A stretch of 43,734 bases of DNA from Proteromonas lacertae. Taxonomy: Eukaryota > Sar > Bigyra > Opalinata > Proteromonadidae. Below are positions 1 to 12,003 of this stretch, piece after piece; position 1 is the first letter of the stretch, and every line of letters begins with the position of its first letter. Where the stretch lies: assembly GCA_002245135.1 (NCBI GenBank), contig NGBS01001200.1:1-43734 (forward strand), given 5' to 3'. The notes under the pieces were generated by a model. That model saw nothing but the letters and a program-made list of their open reading frames with translations. It searched no databases and was not told the origin of the DNA. The position numbers were made by a program, and so were the translations under genes.

Positions 1-2855
1 CAATATAATATTAAATAAATCATGACCTGGTAAATTCTCTTTCTTCATATATTTCTCTAATAAATCATTATAACCAGTTGTTTTTATTACACTGTCTATT
101 AACTGCTTATAATATATCCAATAATCTCTTTTATCATAATTATTATAATATAAAAAATGGTAATATATTTGGCGAGGAATATTACCATACTTTTTACATA
201 TACTTTCAAAATTATTAACATTACCTCTATTAGTATCACGATTAATAGAATCTTTATCAAAACCTATACACTTATCAAACCAGTCTTCTATTTCTTTATG
301 TGATAATGAATCAAAATATAATTCTTTATATAATAGAAATTTCTTTTTGTATAGTTGATTGTTACTATGATCAGGTGAACTGATGGAAATGACTTTGTTA
401 CTTATATGGAATTCTTCATTAAAAGTGTCAACTATTATTATAGAATCTTTTATCTCATTCAATTTAATTTTAATTCTAAAAATTACACCTTCTTTCATTA
501 AATATATTTTCTTATCACCATCATTTCCATGTTTTTTCCCTTTCACTATGTAAATATCTTTAAATTTTCCATCATTTTTCTTCCATACATTATTATCACT
601 ATTTATCACCTTATCATCAATATGATAAGTCAATCCTTCTTTTATCAAATCATCATAATTTGGATTATCTTCTGTTATTATTTTATTTACTTCTATTTCT
701 TTTGTCTTCCATGTTTCATACATTTCGACATAATCAATTCCTCTCATTATTCTTAATGCCAATAGATATGCTTCTACAACTACATCGAATGAAACATTAC
801 CATTCATACAGTCATTCTTATATTCATTAATCTTAGTATTATCAATTAATGTAGAAATATTATAGTTTATATAATTAACATTGGTTTTATATATAGTATC
901 TAATACATATCTAAAACAATTATCTTTATCTCTGTAGGTAAGTGAAATACTTTCATTTAAATCAGTGATTGTATACTTTCCATTAGTTATGACATAACTA
1001 CTTTTTAAAGTAGGATTACATTTCTTAGTTTCAATAAGACTTCTTAACATATCATAATTCGATGTAATGAATTCTTTTATAATATGTTCAAGAGTTTTAA
1101 TTTCTTCATGCTGATTTACATCTTTAGGTAATTGTTCTGAAATGTTTGCCATTTCTTTCTTTAATTCTTCTTTTTGTAAATATTTCTTTACAATTTCATT
1201 CAATGGATAATATAAGAAATTATTCCTTATGAAGTACAACAATACATATATAAATGATGTTTTACCAATACCTGGTTCACCAGTTACTATTATGTCAGAT
1301 TTGTCTACTGATAAACATTTACAAATATAACGAAACATTTCATAATAGCATTCTCTTAAAAATATTCTACTATTTGGAAATTGAAATACTTTTGTTGAAT
1401 CTGAAAAACTTAAACATTTCTTGCTTTCATCACTTTTATCAACTCTCAAACTATTCACTACTTCTACAAAACTATCTGGTGAATCAAGTAAGTCTTTATC
1501 ATCATTAAAGTATTTCAATAACACTAATAATTCATTTATACTTTCACTCTTACTCACATTATTATATTGTTTTGCTTCAAATGAAAATGTAGAGTATATA
1601 TCTTTCTTAATATTGTCAATATCATAAGATGAGTTGGTTATTATTAGATTTGATAAATATTCAATCATATAATATTTCTTATAATTATAAATTCCATATA
1701 TTGTATTTGGTACTGTCACTGTACTTATAACTTCACCATTTTCATTTGTTTCATTATAACTACTTCATTACCATCAACATTTACTTCATAATTACATAAT
1801 TCAATATTCTCATATATTCATAACCACTCTTTCTTTATAATATTCTATTAATTTCACTTCACCTTTTTGATCACCAAAACTAATATATGGATAGATTAAT
1901 TGAGGTAAGTTTGCTGATATTAGTTCTGCTACCACCATCTTCCTTGTCTTATATACATTCTATTGTTGATGATATCATATATCACTTCATATATTTCTTC
2001 TACTTTACCACTAATATTTGGTATTGGTGTTGAAAGATTGTTTTTCAATCTTCAGAGATGAACCATCTAATAATTTGATGTATGGATATATTTCATATGA
2101 TGAATCTGCATTTTCACAATAACCAAAACTAATACCTTTACTACCAATACTCAATATTTCATAATAGAAATGATAATATTCCATCACTCATTTCTTCATT
2201 TATCATATCTTTTACCTTCAAACACTTCATTACATACAACATATTCAATTTTATCCCAACTACTCTTTTTATTTCTATATAAGTCATCTTCTTCTATGTT
2301 GAGAGTAACAACATTATTTTTGTCTTTCATTGTTCTTGTAATTCCATATCTTTGTATCATAAAGGGTGGAACATAACAACAATTACCAAATTCATATTCA
2401 CTATCTTTCTGTCTTATTATATATGGATAAATTGGAGTTGCTAAACCATCTAACACTTTCATTTTCATTCCGTTTCCATATCTAATAGACATTGTCTTAA
2501 AATTCATATCATAAATTAATTCGTATTCAACACCTTCTTCGGCTTTAATACCTGGTATATTTCTGAATGAGTCATTTTGAATCACTACTGCTGAATCAGT
2601 TTTTAACTTGATATAACCAAAACTATCTTGTGAAGCTAAACAATAATATCCAAAACATAAAAAGTCATTCAATTTCGTTATTTTGACATTGAAATGATAC
2701 ACTCCTTCTTTCATACACACACTAAAGTAGTAGCAATTCTTGTCTTCTACTTTCTTAGTTATATTATACAAGGATCTTTCATATCCTGCTGTATTAGTTA
2801 GTAAAGTTTCCTCATGTTTTCTTTTCTTTTTTAAAATGTCTATATATACATCCAT
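1..2855 (-). CDS. SPRY-like + Crinkler/RHS-type P-loop NTPase, copy 1, runs off left edge
   Basis: I see two SPRY-like beta-sandwich domains at the N-terminus (about 2196-2855 and 1800-2190), each with a YHF-type strand and a late 'IYPYI' strand. A long minus-strand frame follows, open from about 1741 to base 1, roughly 580 codons without a stop. It carries Walker A GEPGIGKTSF near 1255-1290, then 'VISISSPD', an acidic 'LSHKEIEDWF' segment and YGNIPRQIYYH near 135-190. Walker A, the SP strand, a W/E-containing helix and a G-x-PR motif are the hallmark order of the Crinkler/RHS family of P-loop NTPases. The 3' end lies outside the window. The NTPase part looks whole; the SPRY part is interrupted, by decay, sequence error or unrecognised introns. 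Which partner or ligand the SPRY domains bind cannot be read from the sequence. Confidence 0.65.
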
Positions 2856-3312
2856 TTTCTAAATCTGAACTGTATATATTCTAATACTTCCAAATTATAT
2901 ATAATAATGGTTTAAAATGAACTAATAGCTGAGATAAATGTAATTATATTTTGAATGAATAGCCAATCAAATAACTCCACGTGTAACCAATCAAATAGCT
3001 CCAATTTTACCAATCAATTCAATCCATTACAACCAATGATAATGAAAATAAAATCAATTTTCATCTTTCTCGAGATATATGAGGAGATAATACTTTAAAT
3101 TATTTAAAGTGGTTTGTATTGTTATAATAAAATTAGATTGATAATATTGTACGATATGATATGATTTCTGTTATTTAGTTAAATATAGTATATTATATTA
3201 GTGGTAATTTTGCTTGAAACAAATAGATGATTTTATCACTTATGAAAATTAATTCTTCATCAAATACAATATGACACCTTCATAAAAGCCTCCTGTTTAA
3301 CCAATACCAGTT
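2856..3312 (-). promoter_or_regulatory. CCAAT-rich upstream region of NTPase copy 1
   Basis: This gene-free stretch lies just upstream of NTPase copy 1. Between about 2960 and 3045 it holds at least four CCAAT motifs in AT-rich DNA, most as 'CCAATCAA'. A 68-base block from 2928 is nearly identical to one at 7939-8005, upstream of copy 2. CCAAT boxes are NF-Y/HAP-type sites in many eukaryotes; use of that factor here is inference. I see no gene in the rest of the interval. Confidence 0.5.
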
Positions 3313-4718
3313 TCATTTTTTTTCCAAAGCTTTCATCATACTATCACAACCTTCAGCGCTTTCAAACAGTATACTAAATACCATATCTCTAATTGTTTTA
3401 GATATAAATCTAAGATTACCACATCTAGTAACATCATCTTCATATGTTTCATATATAATTATTCTGTCATATTGAGACTTACTTATACCTCTCAGCATTT
3501 CCTTAATGAGATTCTTATCTACAATATTTCTTAATTCATTCTTCAAATTTATATTATCATCTCGATTATAATTATCCTATTAACACCTCCATAATATTCA
3601 TAATTATCAATATATGATTTAATTTGATTTTCTATTATCTGAGATTCAAGATTTAAATTTCTATAATCAAATCGTTTTACTTTTTCTACTTCTTCTTTTG
3701 TAAGTGGAGGTATATACATCAACAATGGAAATCTTTTACTTTCAAATGTTTTACACTTCTCATCACATGGACTAGCTAACATTATAACCATTTTTGCATC
3801 AGCATAATCATCTTCACCTACAACTTTTCCATCAACAATAACAACATATGGTTTATTCTTATCATAATTATGTGTAACAGAGTCAGAATAATCTATAAAT
3901 GCTTGAATTTGATTTCCCTTTTCTTCACTATTCTTAATAATGTTGTGATTTAAGTATTTTAGCTAATACTGTCTTACCTAATACCTTTATTACCAAATAT
4001 TAAATAATTTCTTTGATATGGAAAATCATAATTACCTTTACATATAATCTTTAACATATCTTTATAACATTTTCTCATGTAATAATTAGGATCACATGAT
4101 TTAAAATTTTCTATTTCAGTTGGCTCTAGTTGGTGTTAGTGATTTATCTAATGATCCTAATTGTGGAAGTAGTGGTTCTATAAATTTCATTTCTTCATAA
4201 AATATAAGTGTAGGTGATTTAGGTGGAACAGATAGGTTTAGGGTATATTATTACGCAACACTCAAAACTATTACTATCATTCTCGTTATAATCCTATTTT
4301 ATTATAAATATATAGAATATATATATACTTTTATAGATTCTTCCATTCTCTTTTTAATATCATAAAGTACATTATTTTCATCAAACTTTTCGCCATTATC
4401 TAATTCCTTATCTTCTAATAAGACTTTTATAAATACTCCATCCATAATTAGATCAAAGAAATTATTCTCATCCAATATAAAATGAACAAGTTTTTTGACT
4501 TTTTTATTATAATAGACAGATACATCTTTTTTAGAATTTAATTTGAAATGAGTATTTTCTACTTCCTTTTTTAGATTAATCTCCTCATGGCTTAATTTAT
4601 ACGCTACTATTTGCTTTGCTATCATTCTTTGCATATATTTATCAGTTATTTTTCTATAATTCTCTTCAAGGTTTTTATATTCTTCTTCATCCTTTGGTGG
4701 ATAGAATTTACAATTCAA
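3313..4718 (-). pseudogene. Decayed Crinkler/RHS-type NTPase of a second subfamily
   Basis: The minus strand holds separate open pieces at 4302-4718, 3549-3791 and 3313-3546. Together with the DNA between them they carry a recognisable P-loop near 3960-4000 (GNKG...GKT), a strand 'MVIMLASPCDEKCKTF', then 'YIPPLTKEEVEKVKRF' and a C-terminal helical part. 'SP' followed by a 'PP.(W/L)T.EE' segment is typical of Crinkler/RHS ATPases and differs from the wording in copies 1 and 2, so I place it in another subfamily. The N-terminal piece (4302-4718, charged and probably helical) has no SPRY character. The gene is broken in several places and is probably inactive. It sits tail-to-head between copies 1 and 2, on the same strand. 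Confidence 0.5.
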
Positions 4719-4844
4719 TATAATTTTTAACTGAATTGGAAATATATATTAATTCTTCTTTGTGGTTTTAATATATTATGTCTTACATCTTCATCCCATT
4801 CTGGTTGTAAATCATATTTCAATATAATGTTGGATAACGGAGTA

Positions 4845-7800
4845 TTACTTTAAATTACTTTTATATTGATATTCTTTTTCAATCTCATTATAACCAATTT
4901 CACCTATTACTTTATCTATCAATTGTTTATAATAATGCCCAATAATCTCTTCCATAATTTCTTTCATAAAGATAATGGTAATATATTTGTCGAGGAATAT
5001 TTCCATATCTTTCACATATTCTTTTAAATTCATTATCTTCAACACTATTAGTAAAACCTGTGCAATATTTAAACCACTCCCTAATTTCTGTGTCATTTAA
5101 AGAATCAAAATACATTTCTCTATATTTAACATCTTGATTACTGTATTTTTTATAGTTTTCAATTTCAGGTGAACTTATTGAGATGATTTTGTTATTATCT
5201 CCGAATTCATAATTAAAAGTATCAACTATGATTATTGAATCTGTAATACTTGTCAAATCAATTTCAATTTTAAAGATATAACCATACTTCATTAAATATA
5301 TTTTCTTTTTATTCGTAGCTCCAAATCTCTTTCCTTTTACAATATAGACATCTTTCAACCTTTTATCTTTCCTTTTCCATGTATCATCTAAAGTCTCATT
5401 GTCCAATTTTAACCCCAATTTGCCAAGATATTTTGTATATTCATTAATTACATTTAGTTCATCTGTTTTTGTTTTTAATAATAACAATAATCTCTTAATG
5501 AGAGTTAGATTATCTATCACTTTCATTCCTTCCTTTATTCTTAATGATAAATTATATCCTTCTTCGGCTAGATCCAATACAGATTGACCTTCATATTCTT
5601 TGTACTGATCTTCATCTATTGTTTTCATCATATTTAAATTTATAATAATCTTTTAGCACTATTGATTTCATTAATAGTATCCCCAATACACTTCAAATGA
5701 TCATTTATAAGAACATCATCTAAAAGTTTATCTTCTATACTGGAACTTAATATATCTATAATACAACACTTAGTTGTTTATATAAACAGCTTAATTTCTT
5801 CAGATATTCTATTAATTTCATTCTCAGGATTAAATTCACTTGTATTTTCTACACCTAAATTTTTCAAATCATTTATAATGTCATTTATTTCTTTAGGTAA
5901 CTCTTCCATCTTATATAAACTCTTCAAAAAGTATAATAAAACATATATAAACGATGTTTTACCAATACCTGGTTGGACCTGTTACTATTACAAAGGTAAA
6001 ACTTTTAATCAGAGTAAGAATATCACGAAACATTGTGTAATAATCATCTCTTATGTATATTTCATTCGCAGGAAATTGGAAAACATCATTCTTTGCTTTT
6101 TCAAAATGTAAATAGTCTTTTTGTTGCAACAGGTACAACATCATGACCATTCTCATCTAGTTTATTATGTTTAACAATATATAAACTATTCATTATTTTA
6201 ACGAAACTATCAGGTTTATCTAAATTTATTTTCTCATCACCATAACAGTTTAAGAAGATCATTAAATCAATAACATCACTTTCATTTATATATTTCATTT
6301 GATCTGATCATTTAATCTAAATCTAGATTGTATAATTTTCTTTATTGGGGTAATATCAGTGTTTGGTGCATTAGCCTTTATTGAATGATAATTCAGTCAT
6401 CCAGTAATACTTTTCATAATTATACATTCCATAAATAGTATTTGGTAATCCTAAGACTACTGTACTTATTCTATTATATCCTCTATAATCTTCCATTTCA
6501 TCAATTCTTGTATTTTTATATATCGAAATATCATTAAATCCATAATTTTGTCTTTCTTTGTAATATTCTATTAATTTCACTGATCCATTTTTGTCACCTA
6601 ACACTAATACGTGGGTTAATAATTACAGATGAGTTAGTTGATGTGGGTAAGGCTTGTTCATCATTTATTTTACATCCATCTTTTAAAATACGCATTTGCA
6701 TATATATCATATCATATATTACTTCATATATTTCTCCTACTTTAGGTTGAATATTTGATACTTCTGATGAAATTCGATTTTGAGCAATAACCAAAGCCAA
6801 TACCTGCTTTACCAACACTCATTATTTCATAATAGAAATGATAAACTCCATCATTCTCTTTCATTTCTTCATTTATAGTAAAAAGACATTTCTTTTTTTC
6901 TCTTCTTCCATAGCTTTATCATCTTCTTTCCCATTTTGTAATGATGAATCTTCAGCTTTTTCTTGCAATTCTGAATCACTTGTAGATGAATATGTGGATT
7001 TATCATTATTATCATCTTCATCAACTTCAGCTTCTTCTTCCTCATCTTCTTCCTCTTCTTCCTCTTCTTTTTCTTCTCCTGTTACAACTTTTACATTATC
7101 TTCATCTTTGAATATTTGATTACATACTACATACACTATATAATCACTGATATCTATCTATTCCAAAATTATATAATTCGGATGAATATGTTTTAAAACT
7201 AAAATTATTATCTTTAATAACTTCTTTATAAATCTTATATCTTTTTATCAATAATGGAAGCTTATAATAATCTAGCAACTCAGCTTCACTATTCTTTCCT
7301 ACTGCAGCAAATAGATAAATTATCCTTGTTGGTTTAATTGACGAAATTTTTATTAATTCACCATTTCCTGTCTTTGATAGATAGTTCATATCTATTCATA
7401 TCACAAATCACTTCGTATATTGCTTCTGAACATTTCTTGTAATGCTTGCTTTTTCTATTCCATTAAATACTTCTAATTTATCACTTAATATCTTGATATA
7501 TGGATCAGTCTTTGTAATATTATCATACTGTAGACTACAGCCAATATAAACAAAATCATTAAACTGACTAATTTGGAATTTATAATGATACACCCCTTCA
7601 TTCATATCTTCTTTAAATTTATATACTGCTATTGTGTAATTTTAACCCTTTAGTATTATATAGTTCAATAAAATTCTTATAAGTGGTAACGGATACCAAA
7701 TAATTATCGAATGTTTTAATTCTTTTTTGCCTAGAATCTAATTACATAAAATAAATAATAAATAACTAAAAATACCTTCCTCTTTATTAGTTAAAACTAT

Positions 7801-7846
7801 CAGATGCTAGATTTTTCTTAGCTTCTGTATGTAGTTCATCATCCAT
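4845..7846 (-). pseudogene. Decayed SPRY-like + Crinkler/RHS-type NTPase, copy 2
   Basis: This is a paralogue of the gene at 1-2855. The likely start is an ATG at 7846 (MDDELHTEAKK). SPRY-like segment one lies at about 7400-7620 and segment two at about 6370-6870 ('IYEVIYDM', 'GSVKLIEYYKER'). Between them is a strongly acidic insert near 6900-7080 (runs of E and D). The Walker A region is near 5960-5990, and the C-terminal NTPase half is an intact 234-codon frame at 4927-5631 with 'IISISSPEIENYKKYS' and 'RYGNIPRQIYYHYL'. The rest is interrupted in several places, so this locus is probably decayed. The order of parts matches copy 1, which supports a tandem duplication. Confidence 0.6.
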
Positions 7847-8918
7847 AGTCACAACAATTATAAACTTATAAACTAATGCTATAATATTTATTTTAATACT
7901 TCGAAAATTTATATAGCAACGACTTGAAAAGTACTAAAAGCTGAGATAAATGTAATTATATTTTGAATGAATGGCCAATCAAATAGTTCCAAGTGTAACC
8001 AATGCATCACTTGAATTAGCCAATCATATCTCTTAAAATAAACCAATCAAAAGTAACTATTCTTCTATTTCATTAATTGTTCTAATGATATGATTAGTTC
8101 CATTCTATTGAGTGGTGTGATGTGATTTAAGTTTATTTAGTTATTATTTTCTGTATTAAAGATACATACATTTTTATTCTACTCAATCAGTCTTAATTTA
8201 CTACTGTTTTTATAACCTATATTCTTCTAATTCCTCTATAATTTAAACTAACCACATTACTCATTTTATTATTCAATTTAGCCTTACATAGACAAACTTA
8301 ACTAAACACACCTCTACAAATGTTTCTTACATTATCAGAAGTTAAATTAAGTAGCATTGATAGTACTGATATCACAATAATTCACTCTAAATAATTGTAA
8401 GTGTGAAAATATAGAAATACAATAGAATACATTCTTAACCTAATACAAAACCATATATTAAAACGCCTTCTGTTAATTCTTTTTTTATATATAAAGATAT
8501 ATATATTTATATTTTGTTTATTTGTATTTTCGCCATCATATTCACCTATATTCCGCTTTAATACCTTCATCCTCTTCATCAGTTTTATGCTCTTTACTAT
8601 TATCGTTAAGATCTCTTCCCTCATAATATTTCTTAGTCATTATTTCAAGTATAATATATATAATAATTTAGTGATACTCAAAATGAATATAATAAAAAAA
8701 TCATTATATATTATATGAAATTTCACAAACCACCACTGCAATAAAATCTATTATTATTATACACTATAATAAGATTATAAGTGTTATTGATTTCTTTCAA
8801 TAACCATAAAGAAAATGAATGAATTGAATGGGAGATTTTAAACATGATTATCATTTTCTAAATAAAAATAAACACACAATTTAAATAAAAAACGATTAAT
8901 AAAAGATTTAAAATATTA
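7847..8918 (-). promoter_or_regulatory. Second CCAAT-rich upstream region; rest without a clear gene
   Basis: The part next to copy 2 (about 7870-8060) duplicates the upstream DNA of copy 1 and again carries several CCAAT motifs (near 7975, 7998, 8022 and 8044). The remainder to 8918 is AT-rich. One possible small minus-strand gene begins with an ATG at 8640 (MTKKYYEGRDLND, acidic), but I could not follow it convincingly and do not call it. Nothing else is supported here. Confidence 0.4.
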
Positions 8919-9589
8919 TTATTTCTGTTCATTATTCTCTTTTGTTACATAATTCTTGTATTTGTCTACTATTGCAGCAATTGTTTCTTCATCCATCGTA
9001 TCTGTTGGATCAATAGACATTTCTGTGATATGTTCTTTCAATTTTTCTAAATGAATCTTATAAAATTGTTCTAAACATTTTCCCATATTCTCAGCAAATT
9101 TCAACACAAATAATTTGTTTGTGTCACTTACAAAATCACCACTTTCTACATGTGATAAGCAGTGAATTAATAATAATATTAATTCTCCTACATTCTGTAA
9201 CTTCTGTTCTCTAATAAACAAGTGTATTGAATTGTTATTCTCTTCATATTCCACATCGAAACACATTTGATAAGCATTTTGAATAAAATTCATTCTTTCT
9301 TAAAGTCTCAGCACAATGAATATAAATTGGTCTTTTATCATTATTCTCTACACTTTCATTATTAATATTAAAATCTAATAATTCCACCTTCATTCTCTGC
9401 AGAAAATTCACCATTAAATTGATCTATTTGGAATTTGAAATGATATACTTCACCTTCTTTCATCACATAATAGAAAAAGCTTACACCTTCATTCAAATCT
9501 CTTCCTTTACAAATCTTTTTTGTCGGTGATAATGGTAAATCTACAGATGGTTTTCTTTTCTGTAACTTATGATTTGATATACTTTTCAT
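8919..9589 (-). CDS. SPRY fragment joined to an unrelated conserved-looking C-terminal domain
   Basis: The N-terminal piece (9368-9589) has a basic leader and a SPRY-like strand pair ('VYHFKFQIDQFNGEF') closely resembling the first SPRY domain of copies 1 and 2. After about 40 residues in a neighbouring frame comes an open frame at 8919-9293 with a different, well-ordered helical domain ('GELILLLIHCLSHVESGDF', 'FVLKFAENMGKCLEQF') and a charged tail ending in a stop. There is no P-loop. The pieces do not read in one frame and I found no convincing intron, so this may be a broken chimaera, an assembly error or two genes. The upstream DNA at about 9640-9690 resembles that of copies 1 and 2, suggesting the family's 5' end was duplicated onto another gene. 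I do not recognise the C-terminal family. Confidence 0.4.
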
Positions 9590-9599
9590 TACAATTTTG

Positions 9600-10219
9600 A
9601 TTTTATAAATTAAGTCTATAATAGATATAATAATATTTCGAAAATATATACAATAACAGTGTTAGAAAAACTTATAGCTGAGATTATAAATAATCAACAA
9701 ATAACCGATGTATTACGTATTTATTTTTAATTTCATATTTCTCGCCATATATCATTAGATAATGCTTAAAATTTTGTAAATTGGTTATTATAATCATGTT
9801 ACGATAAATTTTATATTATAAAACCATATAGCGTGAATAATGTTGATATAGTGAAAAGTCGGTATTATTTGTATTATTGATAATTACAGTTAAAATCTTA
9901 CTGCGCTGTGTTTATGCCACATCAAATTTTATGTTGGAGGTGATAGTTATTAGATTATCTACTAGTGTTTAGAAGTAACAACTGACATTTATTCTTTGTA
10001 GTGCTATATTTCTTTCAATTTTGCTTTGGAACAATGTTTCTAAAGAAATTGATAGATGTTTGGTATTTGAAAGTAGTAGGTTTTAAAAAATTGATTGTAT
10101 GAAATGAACATTTAGATTTGTATATTAGGTTATAAATTCAACAAAACAATCAATAAAATATAAATATGAATATTATATATTAAACTATCATTGATATATA
10201 TATATATATCAAATGAATG
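9600..10219. other. Gene-free AT-rich interval
   Basis: No coding frame or RNA gene is apparent. The first 90 bases resemble the upstream DNA of the NTPase copies ('ttcgaaaatatata' followed by 'agctgagat'). A short TA-repeat lies near 10193-10210, next to the 3' end of the receptor gene. Confidence 0.4.
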
Positions 10220-11937
10220 TCACTTTTTCACTCTTTTGTTTTTCTTATTATTATTATTCAAATTTCGGTTTACAAACTCATTTTCATTCACTCGTCGATA
10301 TACTACTTTACCATTATCATTTTCATTTTCATTATTTAAATCTAAATTCAAATCTTTTCCAATTAAGCTCAATAAATCCATTCCATCACTCAATTCTTTC
10401 TTAAATAAATTGATTCGAACATTATATTCATATCTTAATCGAATTGTTTCGATTAATAATTCTTTCAGTTCATTTTCATATATTAATTTACCATCTACAC
10501 TCATCATATTCGTTGAAAAATATGGAAATTTTTCACTCCACATCATTCCAGGAGTAAATAATAATAATAATATTATATGACATATTATATTCACTATACT
10601 TTGAATTAATTCTTCATAAAACTTTCTAGCCCATTTGTCAATTATTATTATTATTAAATATACAATCAATGGGCTTATTATATAAACGCCACCAAATATT
10701 AACATCTTAAATAGAAAGTGTTTTTTACTTTCAAATTGAGTTATTGTTGTATAAAAACTATATATATACCAAATTAATGTTAAAGCTCGAATTATTAAAT
10801 AGAATATTGAAGATGGATGAGTATATAAAGCAACACTCTCTTCTACTTTATTCTGAAGGATGATATAATATAAATATCCAATTATTGATACGCATAAATA
10901 ACTACAACAGTAGATACCTATCTTCATTCGACCAATTCCACTAATCTTTCTTCTCACTATCCTCCATCCTTTAATTATTAATATTAAATGTAATATCGTG
11001 AATAAATCACTCACATATTCTAATATCTTACTAGCGATTTTAAAACCTTCAGTTGGATGAAAATCTTCGATATATTTCGCATAATAAATGAATTTTAAAA
11101 TAAATGAGAATGTTTTTAATGTTAAACTGAAAATTAATAATAAGATGATTTGGTGTAATTTACCAATATTCTTTAATAAACACATCAATACAATCGCATA
11201 AATGAATACTACGATATATAATATCATCATTGATAAACTAAGCGTATATAATTGCATCTCATCAGCTGGAAGATGTTTTAATTTCCCATTTCCATTAGTA
11301 AATGTTAAATTGACATTCAATAGATTGATTGGACCCTATTTATATTTATAATAATAATAATATATAATTAATACGCTACATTTCTTATTTTCACATTCAT
11401 GATCTACACAATTTGATATTACGAAATAAAAGTATCTCACTCGAGAACTATGTACTGGAAGTGAAAATGAATAATGCCTAGTTTCTTCTCCTTTATCATC
11501 TCGAAACATTGGATATATGTTATAATATGCATTTTCTCCTTGTTCTTTGTCTTGTAAAGGCTGTGTAGATTCGATCAAAACATGTTGTATAGTCATATAA
11601 ACTAAAATACAATTAAAAATAAATTAATATGTTATACACAGATTTCCATAATTTCTCATCATCATAATATATATCAAATGAATAAAATTGATCATTTGTA
11701 TCTTTCACTTCAGGGGATAAATCAGCATTTAACTCAATATGACCTTTTGAATCTCCTTGTGTTGGAATAAATGCAAATGTTGTGAAATAATACCATGAAT
11801 TTGTTGAATATAACTATAATTATTAAAAACGAGAGAGATACAGTTTTAAAATCCAATACCAAACAATTTGTTGATTTTATGAATACAGATAAAAACATAA
11901 ATAAATTTAAATTAAATAACAATTTATGCAGCTGCAT
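10220..11937 (-). CDS. GPR180/TMEM145-like seven-helix receptor with N-terminal signal peptide
   Basis: The gene has four exons. The ATG at 11937 opens a signal peptide (MQLHKLLFNLNLFMFLSVF...STNC). Introns of 28, about 36 and 39 bases, all GTA...TAG, join it to a luminal domain with 'WYYFTTFAFIPTQGDSKGH' and 'RYFYFVISNCVDHEC'. The last exon gives 'GPINLLNVNLTFTNGNG', an acidic 'ADEMQLY' linker and seven hydrophobic helices; the loop after helix three reads 'LILIIKGWRIVRRKISGIGR'. The W-x-(I/V)-x-RRK loop and the 'FTNG...DE' linker are characteristic of the GPR180/TMEM145 (intimal thickness receptor) family, related to GOST proteins of the secretory pathway and plasma membrane. The cytosolic tail is charged, Asn-rich and lysine-ended. 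The ligand is unknown. Confidence 0.85.
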
Positions 11938-12003
11938 TCTGTCGATATATTTAATAAACGATTTTATTCCAAAAAAATAAGTCGTTTTTGTCGTTATTTT
12001 TTA

